DNA from: Vermamoeba vermiformis | Taxonomy: Eukaryota; Tubulinea; Echinamoebida | Assembly (NCBI GenBank): GCA_045837725.1 | Contig: JBEWZL010000077.1 | Span: 496,001-560,000, forward strand | Reading direction: 5' to 3' | Length of the DNA: 64,000 nt | Shown: positions 23,371-35,337 of the stretch, piece after piece | Position numbering within the stretch: position 1 is the stretch's first letter | Layout: each line of letters starts with the position of its first letter | Program-made: the position numbers and the translations under genes | Notes under the pieces: model-generated | Database searches by the model: none | What the model was told of the DNA's origin: nothing | The model's input: the letters and a program-made list of their open reading frames with translations, nothing else

Positions 23371-25467
23371 ATGAGTTCTGACGAGTACGACGACTACGAT
23401 GTCGATGACTACCAAGACATGGACGTAGATTCTGACAACGAGATTGGAGACGTATCAGGATTAGACGATGAAATTAAGGGCTCTCGAGAGATTGCGAAGC
23501 AAGCCTCATATGAAGTAATTACAACCAGCGAGCTGGAAGAAAACACCAAAAGCATGATCACGGAAGTTCGTGAAGTTCTCGACATTCCAAGTCGGTCTGC
23601 CAGTATTATTTTATTAAGACACTTCCAGTAAGTAATAGACGTTATATTAATTCTTCCAGAACAAATTCAAATCTGGATTCCGAAAATTTAAAAAAATTCA
23701 TAAAAAGATGCTGCAATTTACTGACAAACCGTAAATTCAGTTGGAACAAGGAAAAGCTTATTGAGTCGTATATGGAGAACCCTGAAAAGGTTCGCAAAGA
23801 AGCCGGCATTAGTACGCTCGAATTGGAAAAGAAGCCCTCGAAAAAGAAAGAATACGAATGCCCGATCTGCACTGAAACTTATAATGGCGCAAATATGTAC
23901 GCCCTAGGGTGTGGTCACAAATATTGCCTCGACTGCTGGAAGAGTTATTTAGAGGTACGTACTAGAATATTCTTTTCGGATCGAATCCTACATCCATTTC
24001 TTCCGCGCTCCGAAATTAACGATCTATTAACTGTAGCTCAAACTCGTCGGCTCTAGTGACGCAGCTTGGACGAAGTGCCCTAATCCTCGCTGCAAAGACA
24101 TCGTGCACGAGCGTGCGTTCAAGAAATTAGTTAGCAAACAAAATTACAAAATTTACGAAAAGGCTTTATTACGGTCAATGGTCGAAGACAATCCTAATGT
24201 AAGTACTATTGGAAAATTAGAAATTAATTTTAAGACGGAAAATAATGCAAAAGCGATCTCGATCTAACGTCTGCGAACTTTTTTTGGCAATTACTATGGT
24301 ATTTTTTAATTATCATAAATATGAAACGAGGTTTGCAATGCCTTTGTGCTTATTTATTTGTAATATTGCCAAGCTCTAATATTCTTCCGTTTAGGTAAAA
24401 TACTGCCCTGCCCCTGGTTGTACAAACGCTATTCGCTGCGAACGAAAGAACAGAAAAGAAGCTGTTGCCTGCAAATGCGGTTTCAGATTCTGCTTCCGTT
24501 GCGCAGATTATGACAAAGGTGATCACATGCCTGCCACGTGCGAGCAAGTCGAAATGTGGATGCAAAAGGCATCTGATGAATCAGAGAACGTCAAGTGGTT
24601 GATGGCTAATACTAAGAAGTAAGTCCGAGCAATAGAATGTCTTAGAAATTCTAAGAAATCATTGCAAGATCACGTTACATCGTGCACAAAAAACACCTCG
24701 AATTTTTATTAATTTTTCTTCTGTAGATGTCCTAACTGCCGTAAGCCTATTGAAAAGAACGGAGGTTGCATGCACATGACATGCCGCAAACAGAGTGGTG
24801 GCTGTGGTTTCGAGTTCTGTTGGTTGTGCCGTGGTGATTGGAAGGAACACGGAGCCGAGACTGGTGGCTACTACGCTTGCAACAAGTACGACGCTTCTGG
24901 TGCTAAGGGTGAGGACGCCAAGGCCCAAGAGTTGAAGACTGAATTGGAGACTTACATGTTCTACTATCATCGATACGAGTCACACAAGAACGCCATGAAG
25001 GTTGCTGATGAACAGATCCGCAACGCTGACAAGAAGGCTAACGAGCTCCTTGAACGATTCTCAGTTCGTCCTCAAGATACTAAGTTCTTGAAGGAGGCTA
25101 CTGAGCAATTGCTTAACGTAAGTACATTTACAGATCCTGTCTTGATCTCGATCTGTCATGCGAACTTTGGTACTAATAATAACCTATATAGAACCGCCGA
25201 GTATTGGAGTGGTCTTACGTCTACGGCTACTACTTGGACAAACAAAAGACTGCCGAAAAGAACTTGTTTGAGTACTTGCAAGAAGATCTTGAGAAGCACA
25301 CTAACCACTTGTCCGAACTTTACGAGATGCCTTTGGAGAAGCTTCAAGGCGATTACCACGAGTTTATCAAGTGGAAAGAAGACGTCACTAACTACACTCG
25401 TGTCACTAACAAGTTCTTGGACAAATTTGTTGAAGGTGTAATGGGCGGCCTGACGCAAAACGATTAA
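23371..25467 (+). CDS. Ariadne-type RBR E3 ubiquitin ligase
   Basis: Six exons join in phase: 23371-23627, 23741-23954, 24037-24198, 24395-24618, 24727-25117 and 25192-25467. An acidic Asp/Tyr-rich N-terminus is followed by a UBA-like segment (ASIILLRHF...W). RING1 opens with CPICTETYNG and contains GCGHKYCLDCW. The in-between RING has YCPAPGCTNAI and KCGFRFCFRC. RING2 begins CPNCRKPIEKNGGC, whose last Cys (codon 24767-24769) is the expected catalytic cysteine that carries ubiquitin before transfer. The C-terminal helical Ariadne domain (YMFYYHRYESH...LEWSYVYGYYL) matches human ARIH1/ARIH2, in which it autoinhibits RING2 until a neddylated cullin binds. Length and order agree with the family. 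ARIH1-like is more likely than ARIH2-like. Confidence 0.92.
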
Positions 25468-25800
25468 GTGGTCGTTCAACCATAACGAAGCAACACCGAC
25501 TAAACCCTTGTAAATCATTTTAATTGCGTGTTGTAACCAGTATAATGCAAACAGTAAATATTAATTGTTTATAGTGCACGTCGTGTGCATCCACCGTTGC
25601 CTTTCGGAGCTGCTTCCGAAAACAAGCCCCAATAGCTTACTCTTGTTTGAGATTATATATTTAAATTAATTGGTAAACCACCAGGAGGTCATTTGATAAT
25701 TCTAGCGAAGTTTCTGCCCGGGCCACAAAACCAAACCGCTTTGTTACCATCACTCGTACACGATTATACCATCTGAACAACAGATTTGATAGTCGTAAAC
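25468..25800. other. Intergenic region between the RBR ligase and aspartic protease genes
   Basis: Short AT-rich spacer with the 3'UTR of the ligase gene and the promoter of the protease gene. No other feature is seen. Confidence 0.35.
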
Positions 25801-27918
25801 ATGAACAAGTTGCACCTTGTCGTCGTTTTAATCGCATCCTTGTTGGTTCTTGAAGCCTTCGCCGCTATCAAGCTCCCTCTCTACCGTAATAAGAACCCTG
25901 CTAAAAAGAGAGCCAACGCTCCTCTTGGTGGCGGTATTTCTACTGCTGGTGAATTTTACGTCCAACTCCAAGGTAAATCCTCGATGCGAGAAATAATTAG
26001 ATTCAAGACCAAATTCGTCAAAAATATTCAAACAAATTTTGATACTAATAAACGGTATTAGTTGGTACTCCCCCACAAACCTTTGAGGTTCAAATCGACA
26101 CTGGATCCACAGATTTGTTGATCTACGACGATAGATGCCAGAACTGCGACGACAAGAACTACTACACCCCTAGTGCTTCTTCCAGTGGTAAGCACAATAC
26201 TGATACCAAGTTAATAAATTTATTGATTTGTGCAACGGTAATATTTTACCGATCGCCGCTTTCAGTACAGAATAATAAACTGATTTATTTTATTTTTAAA
26301 TAGCTTCTGCTGTGGCCTGCAACATGTTCCCGTAAGTTCGCTTAGAGCATCGTCCTTCAATTCCATATTTTTGGAGCTAACTTAATTTTCTAGATGCCCT
26401 TCTTGCGGTAGCAACAACCAATGCACTTTCGACGATGCCTATGTAAGATACTACGACATGTGCACGAAATATTGTAATGGGAGCCTTACATTTTTATTCT
26501 AGGGTGACGGTAGTGATGTGAACGGTCGCGTCTTCTACGACACTTTGACTTGGGGTGGTTTGCAAGCCAACATCACTCTCGGTGCCATTGATTCATCCAC
26601 CGCTCACTTCGAACCTGTAAGTAACGGCTCCCGTCATTCGGGCGATGCTAGACTGAACCGCATCTGATCTCAAATTACCTATTTTAAATAATATTATTAT
26701 TACCCGGTTCGAATGTTCTTGCTAATAATTATTGCTATAGACCGGTGTTGATGGTATCTTCGGTCTTGCCTTCAAGACTTTGAGCTCTTGGACTGGTACG
26801 TACAATTAATATTAATTCAGATCGAGCATTTTACTTACCGAATATTAACCTAGGTCAATCCGCCTTTTGGAACTGGGCTTCTCAAAACAACTTGCCTCGC
26901 GTCTACTCTATGTGCTTGACTCCTTCTGGTCCCTCTATGACCATCGGTGAAAACAAGGCTTCTCAATACCAATGGACTCCTATTCTCCAAAACACTTACA
27001 TGGTTGGTAAGTATATTATTATTTAGGCATTCGTTCGCGCTCTATGATATTTAATAATTATTAATGCAAATGGATCGCGTTTTAATATTTTAAAATTTAG
27101 TTGCTATGTCCGACATCCAAGTGAACGGCAAATCCATCTCCAACGGCAACGTGTTCAAGAGAACTCAAACCATCGTTGACAGCGGTACCACTTTGATGAT
27201 CATTCCTACCTCTGCTTACACTGGCTTCTCCAACATCTTGTTGAGCATGTGCAACAACGGCGTCAACTTGGCTGGTATTTGCGACCAATCTGCCAACAAC
27301 TCTTTGTTGGCTGGCAACTGCTTCGCTTTGCAACCTAGCGACATTACTCCTTATCCTTCTGTCACTGTCAACATCAAGGGTATCAAGCCTCTCGTTTTGA
27401 CCGGTCAAGATTACATGATCACTCAAGTCTCCCAAGGCGTCACTTACTACTGCTTGGGCATCCAAGGTGCTGATAGTAAGTACTCCAGCTTAATATAATA
27501 TTATTTGGCTCGTTTATTGCGGAAAATTCGAAGCAAAAAGTTTCGATCGGATGTGGTTTGTTGGTGCGGGTTCTAGTTATGATGGCAAGTAGTGACCCGA
27601 ACACTCAGATACGAGGCGTCTCGGGCACGACCACACTAACAAGAATGCACCGCTTCCCGTCCGATCAGCGAAGTTAAGCTTGTTCAGGCCTTCTTAGTAC
27701 TGGGGTAGGAGACTACCTGGGAATCGGAGGTGTTGTGCTCTTTACTTTTTTTTACTTTTTGCTCTAACTAGCAATATCTATCTTACTGGTCCTAACCTTG
27801 TTTTTTCATAGTGGGTGGAGTTGGTACTATCCTCGGTGACGTTTTCATGCAAAAGTTCAACATTGCTTTTGACTTCGATAAGAACCGCGTTGGTTTCGCT
27901 GACGTTTCTACTTGCTAA
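25801..27918 (+). CDS. Pepsin-family (A1) aspartic protease, secreted or lysosomal
   Basis: Nine exons join in phase: 25801-25972, 26062-26187, 26304-26331, 26394-26442, 26503-26616, 26741-26795, 26854-27006, 27101-27475 and 27812-27918. A signal peptide (LHLVVVLIASLLVLEAFA) is followed by a very short basic segment, GTPPQTFEVQIDTGST with the first catalytic Asp (codon 26097-26099), and QTIVDSGTTLM with the second (27178-27180). The end has the conserved ILGDVFMQKF and FDFDKNRVGFA. The protease would act in acidic digestive vacuoles or outside the cell; which one is not shown by the sequence. The propeptide looks unusually short (about 30 residues). Intron 8 (27476-27811, 336 bases) is several times longer than most introns here and holds a complete 5S rRNA gene. 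Confidence 0.93.
27623..27740 (+). rRNA. 5S ribosomal RNA, nested in an intron of the aspartic protease gene
   Basis: The 118-base element starts GGGCACGACC and ends GTTGTGCTC, so its ends pair to form helix I (9 bp with G-U pairs). It contains the universal 5S internal elements: TGCACCGC-TTCCCGTCCGATCAGCG in helix III, AAGTTAAGC (box A) and AGTACTGGGGTAGGAGACTACCTGGGAA (the box C and loop E area). A TTTACTTTTTTTT tract follows at once and would end RNA polymerase III transcription. It lies in the sense orientation within a protein-coding intron. Confidence 0.93.
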
Positions 27919-28051
27919 GTTTGATTAAGGGACGGCAGCTCAATGCGTCATAGCCTTTTTTGAACGCAATAAAGTTGAATTAATTTTTTCCGGTTTGTTG
28001 CAAATCTTGCTGATAGTTATTGTTCATTATTTTGCAGCAGTGGTAACAGAT

Positions 28052-29584
28052 ATGAGTAGAAGTGACGAGGAGGAACCTAGCTCTCCGCCCGTAATTGTTG
28101 GGCGAAAAATACTCGACTCGCCTAGCGAGATCACGAGTAAAAAAGATTACGAGCGAATTTTAAAAGTAACGACTCGTAAGAGGTCTCTATCAACAAGCCC
28201 TGTAAAAGAAAAAGCCGAAATTAAAAGTAAGCGTCAGATCCAAACTATTTGAATTATTTTTTAATTGTCAAAAATAATACGTAATTACTAAATATTAATT
28301 CTTATTAAATTGACGATATATTAATAGACCATAATTTTGTCTGTAGGTGAAAAGCCTAGCCCGAAAAAGAAACAAAAAATCAGGCACAGTACCGAGGGCA
28401 GCACCTCAGATGGTAATAATATGGTGTATATATATCTCTAACTTAACTAATATTTTATTTTAAAAGATCTCATAAAAAAATATCATTGTTATCACGTTTA
28501 CTGCAATTGGTCGGGCATCGACAAGGACGACCTAAACAAGCACGAGCGCGATGAGGTCTATCATGAAAATCATTTGCAACGTTCGCAAATATTTTGCGAG
28601 GCCTGCAAAAAGTTGGTCGATGATAAGGTTTGGCCCGACATCCACGGTCAACTAATCGTAAATGAGGCAAAAAAGAGGAAACCAGAGATGATAGCATTAA
28701 TTAAACGATTGGAAAAATTACAACAGACGAAAATTGAATTTAAGAAGGCTGAAGAAGAGTTTATATACCGACACGATGAGAATTATAGACCTGAATTGGT
28801 TTCGCAGCCTGGACTGTTCAATCCTACTTTTAAAAATACACCTGCAAAGATCGAACTTCCAAATGGCGTTCAAGAATTTGAATTATTACCCGAACAATGG
28901 GAGAAACAAAATATTTTAGAAAGTATTCCATCAATTGAATTTAATGACGATATTCCAGTGGTCGCAAAGAATATTATAGAGAAATATAAAGCGAAGGAGT
29001 ACAGCGTAGAACGTTTACAACGAATTTTCAAGGATATGACGGATCGCTACAAGCAGATTCAGACCGACGAAGTTTACAAACAGTGGCTGCTGTTTAATAT
29101 CTGCCAATTGAAGTTATTTATGCAGAAGAAGGGATTAAAATTGAAGCAGAAGAAACCAAATAATAATGTAACTGCGCCTATTAATAGCCCAGTGACAATC
29201 CCGACTCCAGTCCAACAGCAGATCGTGCCGCAAAGTCCCATGCCGTATATGATGAGTGACCCCAAATTTGCTCCATATTTGTGGAGCGCAATGATGCAAT
29301 ATTTCGCCGAGAACTATAATAATACGCAAGGCGGAATGCCCGGTCTCCAGCAACAAATGCAGATGCAGCAGATGCAACAAACAAATCAAATGCCAGCGAT
29401 GCCACAATATGCTCCAACGCCACCTCTTCAGAATTATAATATGATGCCCAACATGAATTGGCAACAATGGATGCCTCAACCGCAGCAGATGCAGCCCATG
29501 TTTGGATCGTCGCAGTCAAGCATGCCGCTGCCGCCCTCGCGTTCTTCGGAGAAGAAAGATAAGAAAAGTAAGCATAAGAAGTGA
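28052..29584 (+). CDS. Unrecognised Gln/Met/Pro-rich protein with a Cys/His motif
   Basis: Three exons join in phase: 28052-28226, 28347-28412 and 28467-29584. The N-terminus is Ser/Pro/Lys-rich and probably nuclear (SPKKKQKIRH). Exon 3 begins with a Cys/His-rich segment (YHCYHVYCNW...KHERDEVYHENH...FCEACKKL) that could bind zinc, then a Lys/Glu coiled coil, a central region (ELPNGVQEFELLPEQW) and a helical segment (YKQWLLFNICQLKLFMQ). The last 150 residues are Gln/Met/Pro-rich, and the protein ends in a KKDKKSKHKK basic tail. The composition fits a transcription or RNA-processing factor, but no family is recognised. Confidence 0.65.
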
Positions 29585-29705
29585 TAGATGTAATTGTAGA
29601 ATAAAGTTTTGTAGATAGAAGGCGGATTTGGATGCGGGTAAAAATAGGTCAACGAAATTCGGTTTTTTTCGTTCCTGTCACCTTTAGAGCACCACACGTC
29701 CCATA

Positions 29706-32537
29706 ATGGACCCTTTATATGTTGTAATTTCAGTGCCTACGACGTTTAACGTTGAGAGCGGCAAGAGCTACACGGTAAATTTCTAATTTGCGAAACTGAC
29801 AAGCAAATCTGATCCGTATCTTAATTAATTACTTAAAAAAATCACCAAAATACGTACTTAATTAATTTATATTTATTTATTAATTATTAATTGAAAAGGC
29901 GTATCAAGTAGAAGTTAAAAGTGAATGTGGTCCTCATTCGACAAAATGGACCGTTACAAAGCGATATAATGATTTTGGTGATGTTAGAGAGTCTGTAAGT
30001 AATTGTATTATTGCTAATTTCAATTGTGTGTAATTTGAAAGATTTGAGTACTTGCAAGAGTTCGATCGACGCCAAAAATACAAACCAATGATTACATTTA
30101 TAATAATTATTAATTAATAATTCATTATTTATCAGTATTATTTTTACTAATTGAATTCTTTACGGATCAGTTAATGAAGCACCACAAAAAAATCAGTGAT
30201 TTTGATTTCCCCGCAAAACAAATCTTAAACAGATTCGACCCCGTAAGTACTATATTTATACTAATAATATATTATTAGTATATTACAAGCTGTTACTTTA
30301 CGAAAGTCACTCGAAGAGACAGATCTCAGTTTTTTCTTTTTTATTATCGTTTAATTATACCAGTTATTTTTGCATTGTTTTTAGTTGCGGAATATTTAAT
30401 ATTAAATAATATTATCCCTAGTAAATAATTCATATTAATAGTTTTGTGTTACGTATCTTTGCCTCTCATACTAATACTCGACTTTCCTAATTTAGAAATT
30501 GATCGAGTACCGTCGCAGCGCTTTTGAACGATTTTTGCGCTCGTGTGCCGAACATGAAGACATTATTAATGACCCCACTATGAAGAAATTTTTGCAAATC
30601 AACACTGTAAGTACTTACCTAAACAGATCTAACTCGTATCATTCATATTAATAACATATATGAATATGTCTATTTAATACAATACATTAATTTGTAGTGA
30701 CGTTTTTTTGCACTGTGAAATATTTTTTGGATCCGATTTTTTAACAAATGACGTACAGACACAATGATACAAAATTAGTTCATATTGATAGAAATTATTA
30801 CACTCGGGGCCTATAATAACCATGTAATATAACAGGGTCAAACAATTTCAGCTAAGCGTGCCACAGCTCCAGTAACCAACGTGTCAACACCGACACTGAA
30901 CACGAGCTCATCGAATCTCAACAAACAAGCGCACAATTCTGTCGCGGTGATGCAAAGTGCCAAGCCTGCCACTAGTTCACCGAGTGTGACACGTGATCAA
31001 GTTGTCGCTGCTTATGACTTCAACGGTGAAACAAACTTTGACTTGTCTTTCAAGGTACGACGAACACCTCATTCCCTCACTTATTAGAATTATAATATAC
31101 TGGCCGCTAAATATACTGTCGTATTATGGTTCATTTGATTAGCTAATGTGCATTTGATTGACAGACAGGTGATGTGATCGGTGTGCTCGAAAAACAAGGC
31201 GAGTGGTGGAAAGGTGAATTGAACGGCAAAGTCGGTTATTTCCCTGCCAATTACGTGCGAGCTGCTGTAAGTACTTGATAACACCCACACAATAATATAT
31301 CACAAAATATCAGCTTTACGGCCCCGCTCTCCACGTGCTATGCAAGATTTAAACGTTTAATGAGCCATAATTTCCAAATAAGGCAAATTTTGTTAAAACC
31401 TACTCGCTTGCTGGAGCGCAGTTCGGGTGTAAAAAACAGTTTGTGTGACCGAAGTAACATTTTTGTGTCAATGACAGGATGACAGCCAGGCCGCCAGACG
31501 GTCGTCAGAACAAGCCCCTACCCCAGCACTGACTCAAGCCCCGTCATCGTCCTCTGAAGGCCCTCCAGATTTCTTGGCTGTGGCAATGTACGACTTTGTG
31601 GGCTCCAAGGATCAGATGGAAATTTCATTCAATCTCGGTGATATTATTGGTTTGTACGCTGAAGAATGTGCTGACAAAGAGGAGTGGTGGCAAGGTATGT
31701 ATTTATATACTAATAGTATGATATTATAATCGCAAATTATCGGTCTGAAGTTGGTGTTTGGATCGGATCCAACATCTTTTTTCGCAAGCAATATTTTAAT
31801 GTTTTTTTCATATAAATGCATTGCATAATAATCGGTATGCAAATATTAATCATTTATTTCCATAATAGGTTATGTCTTGAACGACGATCCGAACAAATTA
31901 TACGGAGGTTATTTCCCACGCATTTACGTGCGCCGATTGACCAAGAACGATTTTGTCTATGACGACGAATCAGGAGCTTATTATTATAAGACCGACATTA
32001 CTAACTACAACTACGACGCCAACACTGACACGTGGATCCCGATCGGCGGCACGACCTCAACTCCAGCCCCGAAAGAAGAGCCGAAGAAACAACTTGCAGA
32101 GCCCGCACGTCCTGCCTCGCAGTCGGTGTCGATCTCAGACAGCGCGCACCGACGTATGTCGATTATTGCCACAGGACACATGTCTATGCAGTTGCAAACC
32201 GTACGTAGCACATGATCCGACTTTAGTTCCAAAAACTACCTTAAAAAGTCTCAACGATCAAAATTCCACAATAATTCTAAGAATTTATTCTATTTGTATG
32301 AACCATATTATTTTACGTAATGTTATTTGCTTCTCATTCGAGATCTGGATGTTGGTTTTTGGATCTGGATCTGCAATCCTATTTTGGATTTATTTGATTA
32401 TTAACGGTGTTATTATTACTCATTTAGATGTTCCAACAAGACCCAAAAGACCAAGCAAATGCACAGCCTTCACGAGCTACAACGGTGGTTCGATTGCAAC
32501 GACCCAAAACAAGACCTCCCCCTCCTCCACAACATTA
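29706..32537 (+). CDS. PX-SH3-SH3 adaptor protein
   Basis: Nine exons join in phase: 29706-29774, 29899-29994, 30171-30242, 30496-30606, 30836-31054, 31165-31266, 31479-31693, 31869-32200 and 32428-32537. An N-terminal PX domain (KRYNDFGDVRESLMKHH, FPAKQIL, EYRRSAFERFLRSC) should bind phosphoinositides. SH3 domain 1 reads AAYDFNGETNFDLSF...GEWWKGELNGKVGYFPANYV. SH3 domain 2 reads AMYDFVGSKDQMEISF...EEWWQG...GGYFPRIYV. After it comes an aromatic repeat (FVYDDESGAYYY...YNYDANTDTWI) resembling OCRE-type motifs. The C-terminus is Pro-rich (TRPPPPPQ), a possible intramolecular SH3 ligand. The order PX-SH3-SH3 matches the p47phox/Tks/Bem1-like adaptors. A role at endosomes or with NADPH oxidase is inference from architecture only. 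Confidence 0.82.
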
Positions 32538-32842
32538 AGAACCACGGTGATGTATTCAAGACTATCCATATGACAGTAACTATACCTTTGTATTGCATTT
32601 GTAATTGATTCCATAATAATTTTCAAATTTTTCTAGTTTGTAACGGATCTTAGTTTAATTTTATATGAACAAATTTAAGCCAATAGTGAATAATGATACG
32701 TTTCAATTATAATAATATCATGATTCAAAGAAGTTTTTCTTTTATTGTTTGACAGCAAAGTCAGATGTGCTCCGTTCAAAGAATACTTCAAATTTAGCTT
32801 TTTTTGGTTCTCAGAACGTTTATTTTCTATCTTACGGACTCG
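32538..32842. other. Intergenic region between the PX-SH3 and type I membrane protein genes
   Basis: AT-rich spacer holding the 3'UTR of the adaptor gene and the promoter of the next gene. An open frame across 32749-32955 is a frame shadow of the next gene's first exon and is not annotated. Confidence 0.35.
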
Positions 32843-34425
32843 ATGAAGACCACAAGAGTCGTTTTCATATTATTTATAGCGATTTTGAATGGCTGAAGCT
32901 CAGCGCAGTTAGCGGCAATTGTGAATGGATCTTGGAGCACTTTTTTTGGCGGTAATTTCTACATGTGCGCGGATGAGGCGTCTGGCGAAGTCAACGTAAG
33001 TCGATCATATTTAATTAATTGTATTAGAGTCGTTTGTTAGCGATACTAAAGAATTCTAACGGATGCGGATGTACCTCAAAAAATCTTGATCGTTAATGAA
33101 CCGTTTAGGATTGATTTTTGAATTACAGAACTTGGATACGTAAAAGGGACTATTAGCGGCGAATATGTCCTCGGGCAATGGTTTCAAACAGGTTTGAATG
33201 TCGCGGATCTGGATGGCAACTGCTGTACTGCTAACCGAGGCACTTTTATGTTCCATTTCGCTGCAAATTCATTTACTGGTAAGTCCCTTATTTTTTGGGC
33301 GTACATTTCGTTCATGAAAGAGCCGTAAATTTCAATTTCTAACCGGATCGAACTTTACTTAAATTTTTTTAGGAAGTTATACGTTCGAAGTAAAAGATAA
33401 GGGTGGTGAGTTATGGAGTGGTACTAGACAAAGCAGTTATAATCCTTTGCCGTCTGAATGCTGGAGTCCAAAAGAAACTTTGACCAACTCGCTTCACGGC
33501 AGATGGAGCTCGGACTACACGAACTATTGGGACCAATGCATCGATGATAATGGACGGTGGACTGCGTCGTATGAATATGGTCTTCCTGTTACTCGTGGGT
33601 ACATCTATGGGTAAGTACCAGCGAATCCGATCTCGCTTTCGAAATTTAGAGATCAATTCCTTGAAATTTAATCGACCTAAAATCGCTTTGAATGAATATT
33701 CAAGTCATAATTAATCATATTTATGCCATCGTTATGCTGAAAAGATTGTCAGTGTCCGAATTTTTTTGAATCAAAAACAAGATCTTCGTTGGATTTTAAG
33801 GCAATGTATAGTAATAGCACTAATATATGTCTATAGACAATGTTTTTTCAACAATCAGCTCTGCCACGGCGATTGGTTCGAGCCCAACAAAGTTACAGGC
33901 GGTTACATGGCCCGATTGCTCGCCAACGATGAAATGATTGGAACTTGGTGGCAATTCAACGCGTCTGATATCGATGATAAGACATATATTAGATATCATA
34001 CTGATTCGTCGTATCATGGAGTTGATTCTCGAACGAGAATAGGAGATCCAATGATGTGTAACAGAAACGCGGATTTGTTTTTCGATCCAAACGCACCCAC
34101 GCTCAGTGTCGGTGCTATTGTTGGCATATCAGTTGGTGTATCTGGAGGTAGGCGATGAAATACATTTCAAGCACCAGATCTCGAGCAAAAAATTCGATTT
34201 AAAAATGGATTCGATCCGTTTTATTCCGACCATACTGACGCAATTCATTATTCAGCCGTTATTGTTACTGGTATAGTACTGCTGTGCATATACTGCTGCA
34301 ATCCTTGCAAAGACGGTGGTGGCAAAGGCGGCGGAGGTCTCAAAATATTTTCTAAATCCACAACAAATACTCGACGAAGCGGATTTGGTTCTAACCACAC
34401 TAGATTTGGCGGAGGCTACTCGTAA
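32843..34425 (+). pseudogene. Type I membrane protein with two GxW-type ectodomain repeats, 5' part disrupted
   Basis: Five exons can be placed: 32843-32995, 33129-33278, 33373-33610, 33837-34147 and 34256-34425. The first encodes a signal peptide (TTRVVFILFIAILNG) but an in-frame TGA follows at 32894-32896. Downstream, the same frame continues as NGSWSTFFGGNFYMCADEASG, which matches a repeat seen later (LHGRWSSDY...QCIDDNGRW), so it is real coding sequence. The exon 1/exon 2 junction is also out of phase by one base (donor at 32996). The rest is intact: an ectodomain with GQWFQTG and GDWFEP motifs, one membrane span (TGIVLLCIYCC) and a Gly/Arg-rich tail. The disruptions could be decay or sequence errors. 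The function is unknown. Confidence 0.5.
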
Positions 34426-35337
34426 TGTGCTCATGAATTCCGGCTGCAATGTCACGCGTGGCATTCTTGTACTGTACTTTTTTTTCTACATTTGTACTAA
34501 AATCGGTCGCTGATGCTTCTCTTGTTTCAGTAACTTGCCATTTCTGCTTTCTTGCCTATTGTTGCTAATCCGATCGGATTTTAAAATCGGATCTGCTGAT
34601 CTCCCGCAATGTGAAAGGACTGCTCACTTTTCTGATGAACTATGCTGTCCAATGACACTAGTTCCATCAATAAGATTTCTGGCAATATGCAGCTTACAGA
34701 GGCCTAGACTTTGTGGTACCAGCGTGTATGAAATTTGTGGAGTTGTGAGAAAGCGTTAAGAAAAGTCTTTTATCGGTCCCAAAAATTTTGTTCTCTGATC
34801 TTGGAGGCGTGTTCTTAACGAGGAAGTGATGCAACAATGTTTTGGAGATGCGGTCCTGCTACAATTCATCATTACATTACTGCTTCATTAGCGTTTGTGA
34901 GGCGTATGGTAATGTGGTGGTGAAGGGTGGCTTGGTGTGCTCTAATTCGTTATCCTAGCAATAGGACCATAGAGTGCGACAAGTTAATCCCCGAATAAAC
35001 GCGGGTGCACACGGTTCCTCGGTTATATTGTTGGATCCGCGAGGATCTGATAGTACAATTACTCTGAATTCAAAGTATTTTCACTCGAGACAATAGCTTG
35101 TGAATTTCTAGCTTGAAGGAGCAATCTGGATAGTTGGTTATTTCCGCCCCTTAGGGGGTCGCATCTTCTTTTTTAATTGACATTTTTTTAGTGTAGTTGT
35201 GGCAGCTTAACAATTAGTTTGTTAACTGGATGCAAGTTTAATATTATGCTAATATTTACATTTTTGTACAAAATTGTTTTGGCGGCAGCAAATAAATAAC
35301 AAGGAATTCTATACAAGTTAGAAATGACCATTTTTGG
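34426..35337. other. Long convergent intergenic region, possible structured non-coding RNA
   Basis: The region lies between two convergent genes, so promoters for them are not expected. Around 35148-35175 is a GC-rich hairpin (CCCCTTAGGGG) followed within 15 bases by a T6 run, and 34980-35060 contains several short GC-rich complementary stretches, unlike the surrounding AT-rich DNA. This fits a polymerase III-type small RNA gene, but I could not match it to snRNA, SRP RNA or RNase P RNA. A short ORF at 34535-34759 is not convincing. Confidence 0.3.
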
